A DNA stretch of 49,258 bases, from contig DATIZX010000054.1 in the NCBI GenBank assembly GCA_035516795.1, positions 1 to 49,258 of the forward strand, written 5' to 3'. The notes beneath the pieces are model-generated. The model was not told where the DNA came from, made no database searches, and worked only from the letters and a program-made list of their open reading frames with translations. This stretch comes from DATJBF01 sp035516795 (GTDB lineage: Bacteria > Verrucomicrobiota > Verrucomicrobiia > Palsa-1439). Within the stretch, counting starts at the first letter, position 1. Each line of letters opens with the position of its first letter. Shown piece after piece: positions 9,101-17,248 of this stretch. Both the position numbers and the translations under genes were made by a program.

Positions 9101-11539
9101 AGTGACGTCTCGGTGAATTTCCTCACCGCGGGCGGCGCCGGGGTCCGCCTCCCCGGAACCACAAACACGTTTTTCGGTCCTTGGGCCGTCATGGGAAGTG
9201 GCGACCCGGCTTTTCTGAATTCGAGCAACAATGTAGTCGCTTTCACCAACTACGACGCCACGCTGCCTGCTTATGGTGCCGACCCCGCCAAGAATTACCT
9301 GAACACTGTGGGGATCGTGACGAACTCGGAGACGGCCAATCTCCTCAACTTTCGCGATGCGCCGTCGCTGATCATTTCGAACGGTTCTGTGTTGCAAGTG
9401 ACTTTCGGCCTGCTCTTTCCCGGCGGAACGGCGCTCAGCATCAATGGCGGCGGGCAATTCGGAGCGAGCAATGCAACCTTGGTCATCAACACCAGCGCCA
9501 CGCTTGGCACCAATGCCCTCACGATCGGTGCGGCGATCGGCGCCGGTAGTGGGTCGCTAAGCAAACTGGGGCCCGGCACGTTGATGCTGACGAACAACAA
9601 CACGTATACGGGCGGCACGACCATCAGCGCCGGCACACTGCAACTCGGCATCGGCGGCAATCGAGGGGCGCTCGGTCCGGGTAGCATCACCGATAACGGC
9701 ACACTTGTCTTTAACCGCAGCGACGCCGTGGCGATCACGAACGCCATTACCGGCAGCGGCGTGTTGGTGCAAGCCGGCACGAACGTTTTGTCCATCAACA
9801 CTCCGCAGTCCTACACGGGCGGCACCATCGTCAATAAGGGCATCCTCTTACTTGCTACGCCCGACCAGAATCGCGCGTTGGCCTTCAACAGTTCTGTCAC
9901 CGTGAACGCCGGGGGCTCGTTGTACGTGACCAATGTTAATAATGTGCAGAACGATGAATCTTGGACGATCAATGGCGGCATCGTGAAGATCGTTGGCGGC
10001 GGTCATCAACATTTCGGTCCAATTACCCTGAACGGTGGAACCATCACGACCGGCCCGGGCTCGTATGCCTACGACGGGACGGCCGGTAACTTCGCCCTGG
10101 ACGGCAACGTCGTGGTGGGTGGCACGGCGCCCTCCACATTGGATGCGAATACCGGGATCAACTTGGGCGCGTTGGTTGCCGGCGGCGTCGCCGTGACCTT
10201 TGATGTCGCCGACGTCACGGGCGACAGTTCCCCGGATTTGTTCGTCACAACGAAATTGCGGGACAAAGATGCTGGCGGAACACGTGGGCTGATTAAGACC
10301 GGGCTCGGTACCATGCTGATCACTACGGCTTCCGATTTCACTGGCACCTCCACGATCAGCAATGGTGTGTTGATGTTGGGCCACGCGCTGGCGGTTCAAA
10401 ACAGCACTGTTAGTAATCTGGTGAATGGCGGATTATCCTTCAGTTCCACCAATCAGTTCCTCCTCGGCGGATTATCCGGAAACGGAGATATCGCGCTGAG
10501 CAATGCGAACGGAGCCGTAACGCTCACGGTGGGCGATAACGGGATCAGCACTCGGTACGACGGCAGTCTCAAGGGAAGCGGCGCGCTGACCAAGATCGGA
10601 GCCGGCACTTTAACGCTGAGCGGATTCAATACTTACACAGGTGCGACGACGATCAGCAATGGCACGTTGGCGTTGGTTGGCTCGGGGACGGTGGCCAACA
10701 GCCCGAACGTCATCGTCGTCAGCAGCGCAACGCTCGATGGGAGCGCCCGTTGCGGAGGAGTTCTGACATTGGCAAGTGGTCAGACCCTGAGGGGGTCGGG
10801 CAGCGTCAAGGGTAATCTGATCGTCGCCAACGGCGCGATCCTTTCCCCCGGCACGACGATCGGAACCTTGACGTGCTCGAATAATCTGACCGTGGAGAAC
10901 TCCGCAACGCTTCAGTATGAGTTGGGGAATAGTAGCGACCAGACCGTTGTGTTTGGAAATCTGACGTTGGGCGGCACCTTGAATGTCGCCGATGCCGGCG
11001 GTTTCACCAACGGGACGTACACGCTGCTCACCTACAGCGGCACACTGACATACAACGGCGTGACCATCGGCACGAGACCCCCGGGGAGTTACGATTGCTC
11101 GATCGACACGAACACGGCCGGACAGGTGAAGTTGATTGTGACCAATAGCGTGATCTCAGATCCATTCGCCCAATGGCAATTTCAATATTTCGGCTGTACC
11201 AACTGCGTGGAAGCCGACCCCGGAACCGACTACGATGGCACGGGCCAGAATAACCTGTTCAAATACGTGGCGGGGTTGGATCCGACGAACCCCACCTCCG
11301 TGTTCATCCTCCAAATCGCCAGCGTTACGGGGCAGCCCAATCAGAAGAACTTGCTGTACAATCCAATCGTTACCGGACGCACCTATGCGGTGGAGTTCAA
11401 CAGCAGCTTAACTACGAATGGATGGGCGTCACTCAGTGGTTACACGGGCCCGGTGACCAATGGCGGTCAAGGTACGGTCACCGATTTGAATGCGACGCAA
11501 TCCAACAAATTCTATCGTGTCTTGGTCACGCTCCCGTAA
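6197..11539 (+). CDS. giant secreted SGNH/sialate-O-acetylesterase-like protein with autotransporter-associated repeats and PA14 domain
   Basis: Start chosen at GTG 6197, 3 bases after a purine-rich AAGGGAGAG; the frame also has a start at 6146 inside the epimerase gene. This gives 1780 aa. Residues 1-31 look like a signal peptide. An SGNH esterase domain follows (about 35-281): 'YILAGQSNMDGRGD' with nucleophile Ser43, 'WHQGEADT', and 'SDGLHFD' supplying Asp and His. Then come at least eight copies of the autotransporter-associated beta-strand repeat (e.g. 'GSNTFSGGTMINAGTVSIG', 'GFNTYTGATTISNGTLALVG'), interrupted at about 658-815 by a PA14-like domain ('TSDDGSMLWIDGNNIVSNN'). The last ~125 residues form a 'YFGCTNC' module also found in the next protein. 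No autotransporter barrel is present. Probably it de-acetylates or binds a glycan at the cell surface; the substrate is unknown. Confidence 0.85.
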   Translation: MVKSQVIHRHTILGFVCLWGLCWGAAAPLSATNYDVYILAGQSNMDGRGDTNQLTGAFSFWNQPQTNVLIYYKNHFATNYIPSWQTLKPGFSEDNGVLTNTFGPELSIGYILAKAAPGRNIALIKVSHTGSDLYAMWNPDLPIGATAGVMYQDLTNGVPAALQALTSNGHTYTVRGMLWHQGEADTTATNDYQTELTNFIAAVRRDLNLPNLPFVIGELNRDNPAPGFALIRQAQYNASQIASNAYFVTSMNLHSDGLHFDTTSVVGLGQRFGSQAAAFLPGATATQTWDLAGSGAWSTNSARWTTDGGATHHSWSNGNYAAVFAPTGGGTVTVSNGISAYSVSIATNAAGYAFAGGSLTNGNGGITANESASFANPLSAGGLQTWCIATGKTLTVSGPLNIFIHALNVSGEGAAIIAGGISDVANDPTTNNAFLFDSSLLLKTGNGVLTIVGSNSFTGSTQVRGGTLQLGDGTSSNGVLLGDIEDDATLAFANPLSLTHTGIVSGTGQIVKTAAGTLLLTGSNTFSGGTMINAGTVSIGLDTHLGYYGVLTLDNGGMLQVSGTNDSSFERAVVLRSGGGGFDVASATNRLAACAPMSGSGGFTKNGAGGLAIANTPAYNGITSVQQGALNLSASPLNGGLTLAGGASVVLGPSAGLMGEYYSISPLNVSNADPDFVSLDSLSNHLAGATPSLWSLSTVAGTNFDFAFSGSGPTKFPAPLVANAYNFEVRWTGKFNAPSTGTYTFSTTSDDGSMLWIDGNNIVSNNAFQGLTTRSGTVNLSAGSHDMVIAYYQGNNTYGMYADFTPPSGSSQRLPNSLLQFGATAYSIGPLSGAAGSSLNLSNYPLSVNQTSDGIFAGSISGAGTMSTLTKYGAAELTLSGSNTFEGSTSVSGGTLTLDYRTENNNKISSDAPLLLNGATLKVLGNASGVFTQRISGLIFTANSGASTIINQSGNTVLDFTSGNLSVGSDVSVNFLTAGGAGVRLPGTTNTFFGPWAVMGSGDPAFLNSSNNVVAFTNYDATLPAYGADPAKNYLNTVGIVTNSETANLLNFRDAPSLIISNGSVLQVTFGLLFPGGTALSINGGGQFGASNATLVINTSATLGTNALTIGAAIGAGSGSLSKLGPGTLMLTNNNTYTGGTTISAGTLQLGIGGNRGALGPGSITDNGTLVFNRSDAVAITNAITGSGVLVQAGTNVLSINTPQSYTGGTIVNKGILLLATPDQNRALAFNSSVTVNAGGSLYVTNVNNVQNDESWTINGGIVKIVGGGHQHFGPITLNGGTITTGPGSYAYDGTAGNFALDGNVVVGGTAPSTLDANTGINLGALVAGGVAVTFDVADVTGDSSPDLFVTTKLRDKDAGGTRGLIKTGLGTMLITTASDFTGTSTISNGVLMLGHALAVQNSTVSNLVNGGLSFSSTNQFLLGGLSGNGDIALSNANGAVTLTVGDNGISTRYDGSLKGSGALTKIGAGTLTLSGFNTYTGATTISNGTLALVGSGTVANSPNVIVVSSATLDGSARCGGVLTLASGQTLRGSGSVKGNLIVANGAILSPGTTIGTLTCSNNLTVENSATLQYELGNSSDQTVVFGNLTLGGTLNVADAGGFTNGTYTLLTYSGTLTYNGVTIGTRPPGSYDCSIDTNTAGQVKLIVTNSVISDPFAQWQFQYFGCTNCVEADPGTDYDGTGQNNLFKYVAGLDPTNPTSVFILQIASVTGQPNQKNLLYNPIVTGRTYAVEFNSSLTTNGWASLSGYTGPVTNGGQGTVTDLNATQSNKFYRVLVTLP

Positions 11540-11549
11540 TTTCCTCGTC

Positions 11550-14500
11550 ATGCAGTTGCGTCATATTCTTTTCCTGTTCCTCAGTGTGTCGGTATCGACG
11601 CAGGCTGCCGACTTCATCGTCTCGCCGACGGCAGGCACGAACGGCAACGGCAGCCTCGGAAATCCGTGGAGTTTGGAATCCGCTCTCTACTCCAATGCTC
11701 CGGTGAATCCGGGCGATACGGTCTGGCTGCGTGGGGGCACATACATTCCTTCGCAGTCGAATTATCCGGCATTTGAGAGCTATCTGCACGGAACCACCAA
11801 CGCGCCGATTAATGTTCGGCCCTATCCCGGCGAACACGTGATCCTTCGAGAGTATCCTCAGTATACGGGTACCGACGATCAAACCATTCTTTATATTTAC
11901 GGGAGCAACACATGGTTTTGGGATTTGGAAGTGGCGAGCCTGAGCACCACGCGGGTCGTCAATGTCGCCGGCTCGGACCCGTCACCCGCCGATTTGCCTC
12001 TGCCTTCCGGGGTGCAGGTCCGGGGTGGCAACATCAAATTGATCAACCTGATCATCCACGACACCCGAGGCGGATTGGGACTGTGGCAGGAGGGGGTCAA
12101 TTGCGAAGTTTCGGGATGCCTGGTCTATAACAATGGTTGGAAGGAACTCAATGGCGGCGGTCACGGCCACGGCGCTTATTGCCAGAATTCCAATGGTGTG
12201 ATGCGGCTTTCCGATAACATCATCTTCGATCAGTTCGCCAACGGGATTCAGGGATATACGGTCAACAGTCAGGTCAGAAATCTTTCGATTGAAGCCAATA
12301 CCATCTTTGGCAACGCGCGGATCGCAAACTATCCGCAGAACGATACAGGCGAACAGATGGTATTTGGAGGTAGCGCTCGCATCGAGAACCTTTCTTTGCT
12401 CGGCAACTACATCTTTCAAGACCTTTCGATGAACGGCGTAACGGTGCGCGCCGATTACGGCGGCAATTCCAACAGCAATATCGTCTTCGGGGGGAATTAT
12501 ATCGCCGGAGGCTCGGGTGCCGGGAATTTTCAGATCAGCTCCACGCATTACGACGCGCTGGTGTTCACGAACAATACCTTGATCAGCACGAATGGTAACC
12601 TGTTGGCGCTGCAAACCGTCCCCGGGTACAATGTGAATGGCAATTCGTACTACGGCAACGGGGGGGCGAATTTCAACAACAACGGGACCAGTTATTCCTT
12701 CGGCAACTGGAAGTCGGCCACGGGTTTGGATTCGCAAAGCAGCTATTTCTCGAACAGCACCCCGCCGAACAAGATCGCGCTGATTCCCAATGCCTACGAA
12801 TCGAAGCACGCCAACATCGTCGTTTACAATTGGGGCAATTCCAACAGCGTCGATGTGGACGTCAGCAGCGTTCTCAATAGCGGCGATGTTTATGAAGTCC
12901 GCAACGCCCAGAATTATTTCGCCGGTCCGATTCTCACGGGAACCTATTCCGGTGTTGCGCTCAGCCTGCCGATGACCAATTTGACCACCGTTGCGCCCAA
13001 CGGTTGGACCAATCCGCCGGCGGTGCCGACCACTGGAAGAACATTCAATGTGTTCATGCTCTCCGGTGCCACCAACACTCTCAACGTGACATCCTTTCCT
13101 CTCAATCCGTACGTGCAGGTTCTGGATGGCCAGTGGCAGGGGACCAGATTCGCCTCCGACGGCAACTGCTATTTTGCCAGTTCGACCCACGACAACAAGC
13201 ATGGCGCCGCTTTTTTTCGGTATGACCCGGACACCGGTGTGCTCACGATGTTAACCAACGACATTACGCTGGTGTGCGGCGAAGATCCAACTGTAACCAC
13301 GCCTCAAGGTAAGATTCACAGCGACATCGTCGAGCATGACGGGTGGCTATATTTCGCCACGCACCTGGGTAACGAGTGGCCCGAAGGCGAAGCCGCTTAC
13401 CCAGGGGCGCACGTCCTCGGCTACGAATTGGCCTCGGGCCAGTTCCGTGACTTCGGCGTGATCCGCTCCAATTACACCATCTACGCCGGCATCGGGCTCG
13501 ACCCGGTGCGCGACAAGCTGCTCGTGTACGCCACACAAGACTGGTTAGCGTCGCCCACCAGCTACGTGTATCGGATCGATATTCCCACCGGAACAAAAGA
13601 ACTCCTTGGTCAGGTGCCCGGGATCGCAGCCTTTTGGTTCTTTGTGGACAGCCTTGGCGATTGCTGGATCAGCCCGCAGGGTGATAATGGCTCTTTGCTG
13701 CGAGTCAGCTCCGCTACAGGACAGATTGATCGCTGGGCCAATGTACTGCCTTCCGATGATGTGCAGGGCGACCGGTTCTGGGCGTGGGCGCAGCCGTTGT
13801 TGGATGGCAACCGCTGCGTTTTCCGGCTCCAGGAGGGCAACGAGCTTTACATGTTTGACGCGAGTCAGTTTCGTACGAATTCCGCGTCGGGTTTCAGTGT
13901 AATTCAAAACATAGGCCCCTATGGATTGGGTATGGCGTTGGGACAAGACCGGGTCTTCTATATCCAACGAACGAATCGTCAGGAAGGCGAACAAGGCTAC
14001 CAGGATTTTCATCTGTTCAGCTTGTCAATTGCCACGAATGAATCGCCGACGATTATCGACCACGGCCTGATTGCGGACCAGTCTGGCCGATTGGTCTGGC
14101 GCATTCCGGGGATGGCAGCCGATGCATCCAATCGCGTGTACATGGTGGGCGACTGGTGGTTGCTTCCGGGAGAGCAGGGGTCATCCACGGGCACTCTTCG
14201 CCATGTGGATGGGCCCGGAACCAACTACACCGCTGAAGTGCGCGGCGAATTTTTCGCCACCGTTGCATTGTCAATTCCGCCGTCGTCTCCGCCGCCACCG
14301 CCGCTTTCAAGCGATTATGCTAGCACGGTCGTCACCAACAACCCGATTGCCTATTGGCGATTGAATGAAACCAACGGTGCGACGATTGCCGTCGATTCCA
14401 TTGGATCCCACAACGGCACCATCCGTTCGAGCGTCACGGCAGGGGTGGATGGCCCTCAATATCCCGCCTTTCCGGGGTTCGAAACCAATAACGCCGCGAT

Positions 14501-15410
14501 GCAATTCAATTACACGTCTAATTCCTACCTCACCATGCCGAATCTCAACCTCAATACGAATACGGTCACTATCACCGCCTGGGTCAATCCCGACGGATCT
14601 CAGGCGGCTTGGTCTGGGATTGCATTTTGCCGAGGCGCGAGCACGGTGGCGGGCTTGCATTTCGGCCCGGGGACCATTCTCAACGAGCTGCGCTACACTT
14701 GGAACAATGACGGATCCACATTCGGCTACAGCACCGGTCTGTCAGTCCCGACAAACCAATGGTCCTTCGTTGCGTTGGTGGTTTCGCCAACCAATTCCGT
14801 AATTTATCTTGGGACCAACGGCACGTTGAACGCCTCCACCCAAACGATCAATCTGCCCAAGCAGGCTTTCGATTCATCGCTGTTGATCGGCTATGACCCA
14901 TCGTCAGGCTCCCGTTTGTTCAAGGGCAAACTCGACGAGATCGCGATTTTCAGTCGCTCCCTGACGGCTGACGACGTCCAGCAGCTCTATGCCAGCGCCT
15001 ACACCACTCCGCCACCGCCGTTAACCGCCTTCGAATCGTGGCAGATGCAATACTTTGGTTGCACGAACTGCCCCGGCGCAGAATCCGCAGACGACCCGGA
15101 CGGCGACGGTCAGGATAACTGGTCAGAGTTCCTCGTGGGTACCAATCCGACGAATAGCGCTTCAATTTTCCGCATCACTTCCGTTGCGCCCGAGGGCAAC
15201 GACGTACGAGTCACCTGGATGACGGCTGGTGGTTGCACCAACGTGGTACAGGTCATGGACAGTTCTGACCCAGATTACTCGAACAGTTTTACTGACCTCA
15301 GTACCCCCCTTGTCATCAGCGGGATTGGCGACACGGAGACCAATTACGTTGACCAAAACGCCGCCCTCCTCGGGCCATGCCGTTACTACCGTGTTCGATT
15401 GGTGCCCTAG
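11550..15410 (+). CDS. giant secreted beta-helix / propeller-like / LamG protein
   Basis: Start chosen at ATG 11550, 10 bases after the previous stop, because it begins a clean signal peptide ('MQLRHILFLFLSVSVSTQA'); the upstream extension from 11490 overlaps the preceding gene. The protein has 1286 aa. Residues ~20-385 look like a right-handed parallel beta-helix ('NPGDTVWLRGGTYIPS', then Asn-rich turns). Residues ~520-905 repeat Trp/Tyr-Asp-rich strands like a beta-propeller ('GKIHSDIVEHDGWLYFATH', 'YVYRIDIPTGTKELLG'). A proline-rich linker (PPSSPPPPPLSSD) leads to a LamG/concanavalin-like domain (~920-1155, 'AYWRLNETNG', 'KLDEIAIFSRSLTADDV'). The C-terminal ~125 residues repeat the 'YFGCTNC ... 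DPDGDGQDN' module of the previous protein. Probably a carbohydrate-binding or polysaccharide-lyase-like surface protein; no catalytic residues could be assigned. Confidence 0.82.
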   Translation: MQLRHILFLFLSVSVSTQAADFIVSPTAGTNGNGSLGNPWSLESALYSNAPVNPGDTVWLRGGTYIPSQSNYPAFESYLHGTTNAPINVRPYPGEHVILREYPQYTGTDDQTILYIYGSNTWFWDLEVASLSTTRVVNVAGSDPSPADLPLPSGVQVRGGNIKLINLIIHDTRGGLGLWQEGVNCEVSGCLVYNNGWKELNGGGHGHGAYCQNSNGVMRLSDNIIFDQFANGIQGYTVNSQVRNLSIEANTIFGNARIANYPQNDTGEQMVFGGSARIENLSLLGNYIFQDLSMNGVTVRADYGGNSNSNIVFGGNYIAGGSGAGNFQISSTHYDALVFTNNTLISTNGNLLALQTVPGYNVNGNSYYGNGGANFNNNGTSYSFGNWKSATGLDSQSSYFSNSTPPNKIALIPNAYESKHANIVVYNWGNSNSVDVDVSSVLNSGDVYEVRNAQNYFAGPILTGTYSGVALSLPMTNLTTVAPNGWTNPPAVPTTGRTFNVFMLSGATNTLNVTSFPLNPYVQVLDGQWQGTRFASDGNCYFASSTHDNKHGAAFFRYDPDTGVLTMLTNDITLVCGEDPTVTTPQGKIHSDIVEHDGWLYFATHLGNEWPEGEAAYPGAHVLGYELASGQFRDFGVIRSNYTIYAGIGLDPVRDKLLVYATQDWLASPTSYVYRIDIPTGTKELLGQVPGIAAFWFFVDSLGDCWISPQGDNGSLLRVSSATGQIDRWANVLPSDDVQGDRFWAWAQPLLDGNRCVFRLQEGNELYMFDASQFRTNSASGFSVIQNIGPYGLGMALGQDRVFYIQRTNRQEGEQGYQDFHLFSLSIATNESPTIIDHGLIADQSGRLVWRIPGMAADASNRVYMVGDWWLLPGEQGSSTGTLRHVDGPGTNYTAEVRGEFFATVALSIPPSSPPPPPLSSDYASTVVTNNPIAYWRLNETNGATIAVDSIGSHNGTIRSSVTAGVDGPQYPAFPGFETNNAAMQFNYTSNSYLTMPNLNLNTNTVTITAWVNPDGSQAAWSGIAFCRGASTVAGLHFGPGTILNELRYTWNNDGSTFGYSTGLSVPTNQWSFVALVVSPTNSVIYLGTNGTLNASTQTINLPKQAFDSSLLIGYDPSSGSRLFKGKLDEIAIFSRSLTADDVQQLYASAYTTPPPPLTAFESWQMQYFGCTNCPGAESADDPDGDGQDNWSEFLVGTNPTNSASIFRITSVAPEGNDVRVTWMTAGGCTNVVQVMDSSDPDYSNSFTDLSTPLVISGIGDTETNYVDQNAALLGPCRYYRVRLVP

Positions 15411-15449
15411 GAACTTCCGTCCGCTTTCAGTCATCACAAAACCGCCGCA

Positions 15450-16421
15450 ATGAAGGCCTCCCGACCTCGTGTGAGCATTGGACTGCCGGTCTACAACGGC
15501 GAGCGCTATTTGGAAGTAGCCTTGCAGTCGTTGTTGACGCAAACCTTCCAGGATTTCGAGATTATCATTTCGGACAACGCCTCGACTGATCGCACCGCGG
15601 AAATTTGCGGTCGGTACGCGGTTCAGGATCGTCGGATTCGTTATTATCGCAATGCGGAAAACCTTGGTGCCGCGCCGAATTTCAATCGGACAGTCGGATT
15701 GGCTGCCGGCGATTATTTTCAGTGGGCCTGTCACGATGATGTCTGGTTGCCCACATGCCTCGAATGTTGCGTGGCCGTGCTGGATCGTGATCCTTCGGTA
15801 GTTTTGTGTCACACGCTTACCCGCATCATTGATGACAAGGGCGCCGCGATCAAAGATTTCAAGCATCATCCGGTCAAACCCACCGCCGGTCCTGCGCCGC
15901 AGGCCGACGCTCGTGCTTCGGAAGAACGATTCAATCGCATGATCTACGAAGTCGGCTGCTATCCGGTGTTTGGTCTGATTCGATTGCAGGCGCTCCGCCA
16001 AACCCGCTGCATCGAATCGTATGCGCATGGCGACGGCGTGCTGCTGGCGCGGCTGGCCCTGCTGGGGCGTTTTCATGAGATACCCGAGTATCTATTTCTC
16101 AACCGCGATCATTCCAACCGCTCCGCTCGGGTCGCGCAGCCCCAGTACCACACTTATGCAGCTTGGTTCGATTCGAAAAAGCGGGGACAGATCTCGCTTC
16201 CTTATTGGCGCATGTGGCTGGGGTATCTCCAAGCGGTGTGGGAAACGCCGCTGAGCCTCCGCTCGCGCCTGGGGTGCTATTTCCATCTGCTCAATTGGAT
16301 GCGGTGGAATCGGAAAAAACTGTGGAAAGACCTGAAGCGGGCCGCGCGGTACCGGATCGTGCCCGGCCCACAACCGGTCATCCCCCAAAGCCGCCCTGCG
16401 CCAGAGTTGGTGCGACGCTAA
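15450..16421 (+). CDS. family 2 glycosyltransferase (copy 1)
   Basis: A 323-aa GT-A glycosyltransferase. It opens with 'RVSIGLPVYNGERYLEVAL', the typical GT2 start, then 'DFEIIISDNASTDRT' and 'LGAAPNFNRT'. The metal/nucleotide-binding acidic motif appears as 'WACHDDVWLPTCL' in place of a classic DxD. No strong membrane segment is present, so it probably acts at the inner face of the cytoplasmic membrane, adding a sugar to the lipid-linked repeat unit. It is closely similar along nearly its whole length to the enzyme at 19585-20688 (the two share 'RIRYYRNA', 'CVAVLDRDPS', 'HGDGVL', 'LPYWRMW'), so the pair arose by duplication. It lies 39 bases after the giant protein gene and before rfbF. Donor and acceptor sugars are unknown. 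Confidence 0.92.
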   Translation: MKASRPRVSIGLPVYNGERYLEVALQSLLTQTFQDFEIIISDNASTDRTAEICGRYAVQDRRIRYYRNAENLGAAPNFNRTVGLAAGDYFQWACHDDVWLPTCLECCVAVLDRDPSVVLCHTLTRIIDDKGAAIKDFKHHPVKPTAGPAPQADARASEERFNRMIYEVGCYPVFGLIRLQALRQTRCIESYAHGDGVLLARLALLGRFHEIPEYLFLNRDHSNRSARVAQPQYHTYAAWFDSKKRGQISLPYWRMWLGYLQAVWETPLSLRSRLGCYFHLLNWMRWNRKKLWKDLKRAARYRIVPGPQPVIPQSRPAPELVRR

Positions 16422-16469
16422 ACCTTTCGGTAAATCGAAACAAATCCGAGAAGAAAGGACAGGTGAGTT

Positions 16470-17246
16470 ATGAAAGTAGCCATTCTCGCGGGAGGAGTTG
16501 GGACCCGACTGGTTGAAGAAACCCAAATTAAACCAAAACCCATGGTGGAAATCGGAGGCCGACCGATTCTCTGGCATATCATGGAACATTACGCCGCGTA
16601 CGGCTTCAATGAATTCGTCATCGCGCTGGGTTACAAGGGCGAGATCATCAAGAAGTACATTGTTGATTATTGCCATTTGAATAGCGACCTCGCCGTGGAC
16701 CTGAAAACCCGTACCGTCAAAACCAACGGCAATTCGCAACGCGATTGGCACGTCGAATTGATCGATACCGGACAACCGACGCTGACCGGTGGTCGCATCA
16801 AGCGGTTGCAGCCTTACCTCGGCAATCAGGCGTTCATGCTCACGTGGGGCGACGGCGTTTCTGATATCAATCTGGCCAACCTGCTGGAATTCCATCGCTC
16901 GCACGGCAAATTGGCGACCATGACCGCGGTTCGGCCTCCTGCGCGTTTCGGTCATTTGAAATTCAACGGGTCCGGGCGCGTGAAGGAATTCTCCGAGAAA
17001 CTCCAGACCGCCGAGGGCTGGATCAATGGCGCGTTCTTTGTCTTGGAACCCGGGATCTTCGATTATATCGAAGGCGACATGACAGCTTGGGAACGTGCTC
17101 CGATGGAAGCCCTGGCGCGCGACGGTCAACTCATGGCTTACGCCCACACCTCGTTCTGGCAGTGCATGGACACGCTCCGCGACAAGGTGTTGCTCGAAGA
17201 GCTCTGGCTCAGCGGCAAAGCCCCTTGGAAAACGTGGAAGGATTGA
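16470..17246 (+). CDS. rfbF: glucose-1-phosphate cytidylyltransferase
   Basis: A 258-aa nucleotidyltransferase with the N-terminal signature 'MKVAILAGGVGTRLVEETQI' followed by 'KPKPMVEIGGRPILWHIM'. Downstream it has 'GYKGEIIKKYIVDY', 'LTWGDGVSDIN', 'AVRPPARFGHLKF' and the C-terminal 'FWQCMDTLRDKVLLEELW'. All are characteristic of RfbF/DdhA enzymes, which make CDP-glucose from CTP and glucose-1-phosphate. The length equals the family norm (about 257 aa). A purine-rich ribosome-binding stretch (gagaaagga, then aggtgag) precedes the ATG. CDP-glucose normally passes to a CDP-glucose 4,6-dehydratase (RfbG), but no RfbG-like gene is visible here; the next gene is a different SDR and two C-methyltransferases follow. 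That suggests a C-methylated or branched CDP-sugar made with help from genes elsewhere, which is inference. Confidence 0.95.
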   Translation: MKVAILAGGVGTRLVEETQIKPKPMVEIGGRPILWHIMEHYAAYGFNEFVIALGYKGEIIKKYIVDYCHLNSDLAVDLKTRTVKTNGNSQRDWHVELIDTGQPTLTGGRIKRLQPYLGNQAFMLTWGDGVSDINLANLLEFHRSHGKLATMTAVRPPARFGHLKFNGSGRVKEFSEKLQTAEGWINGAFFVLEPGIFDYIEGDMTAWERAPMEALARDGQLMAYAHTSFWQCMDTLRDKVLLEELWLSGKAPWKTWKD

Positions 17247-17248
17247 AT

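Noticed and set aside
7080..10950. Many short repeated motifs that could be taken for a CRISPR or tandem DNA array
   Set aside because: They are autotransporter-associated beta-strand repeats at protein level, of irregular length and spacing; DNA identity is low.
11982..13202. Long minus-strand open frame (406 aa) opposite the beta-helix gene
   Set aside because: No recognisable domain, no start signals, and the plus strand encodes a secreted protein with signal peptide and known folds.
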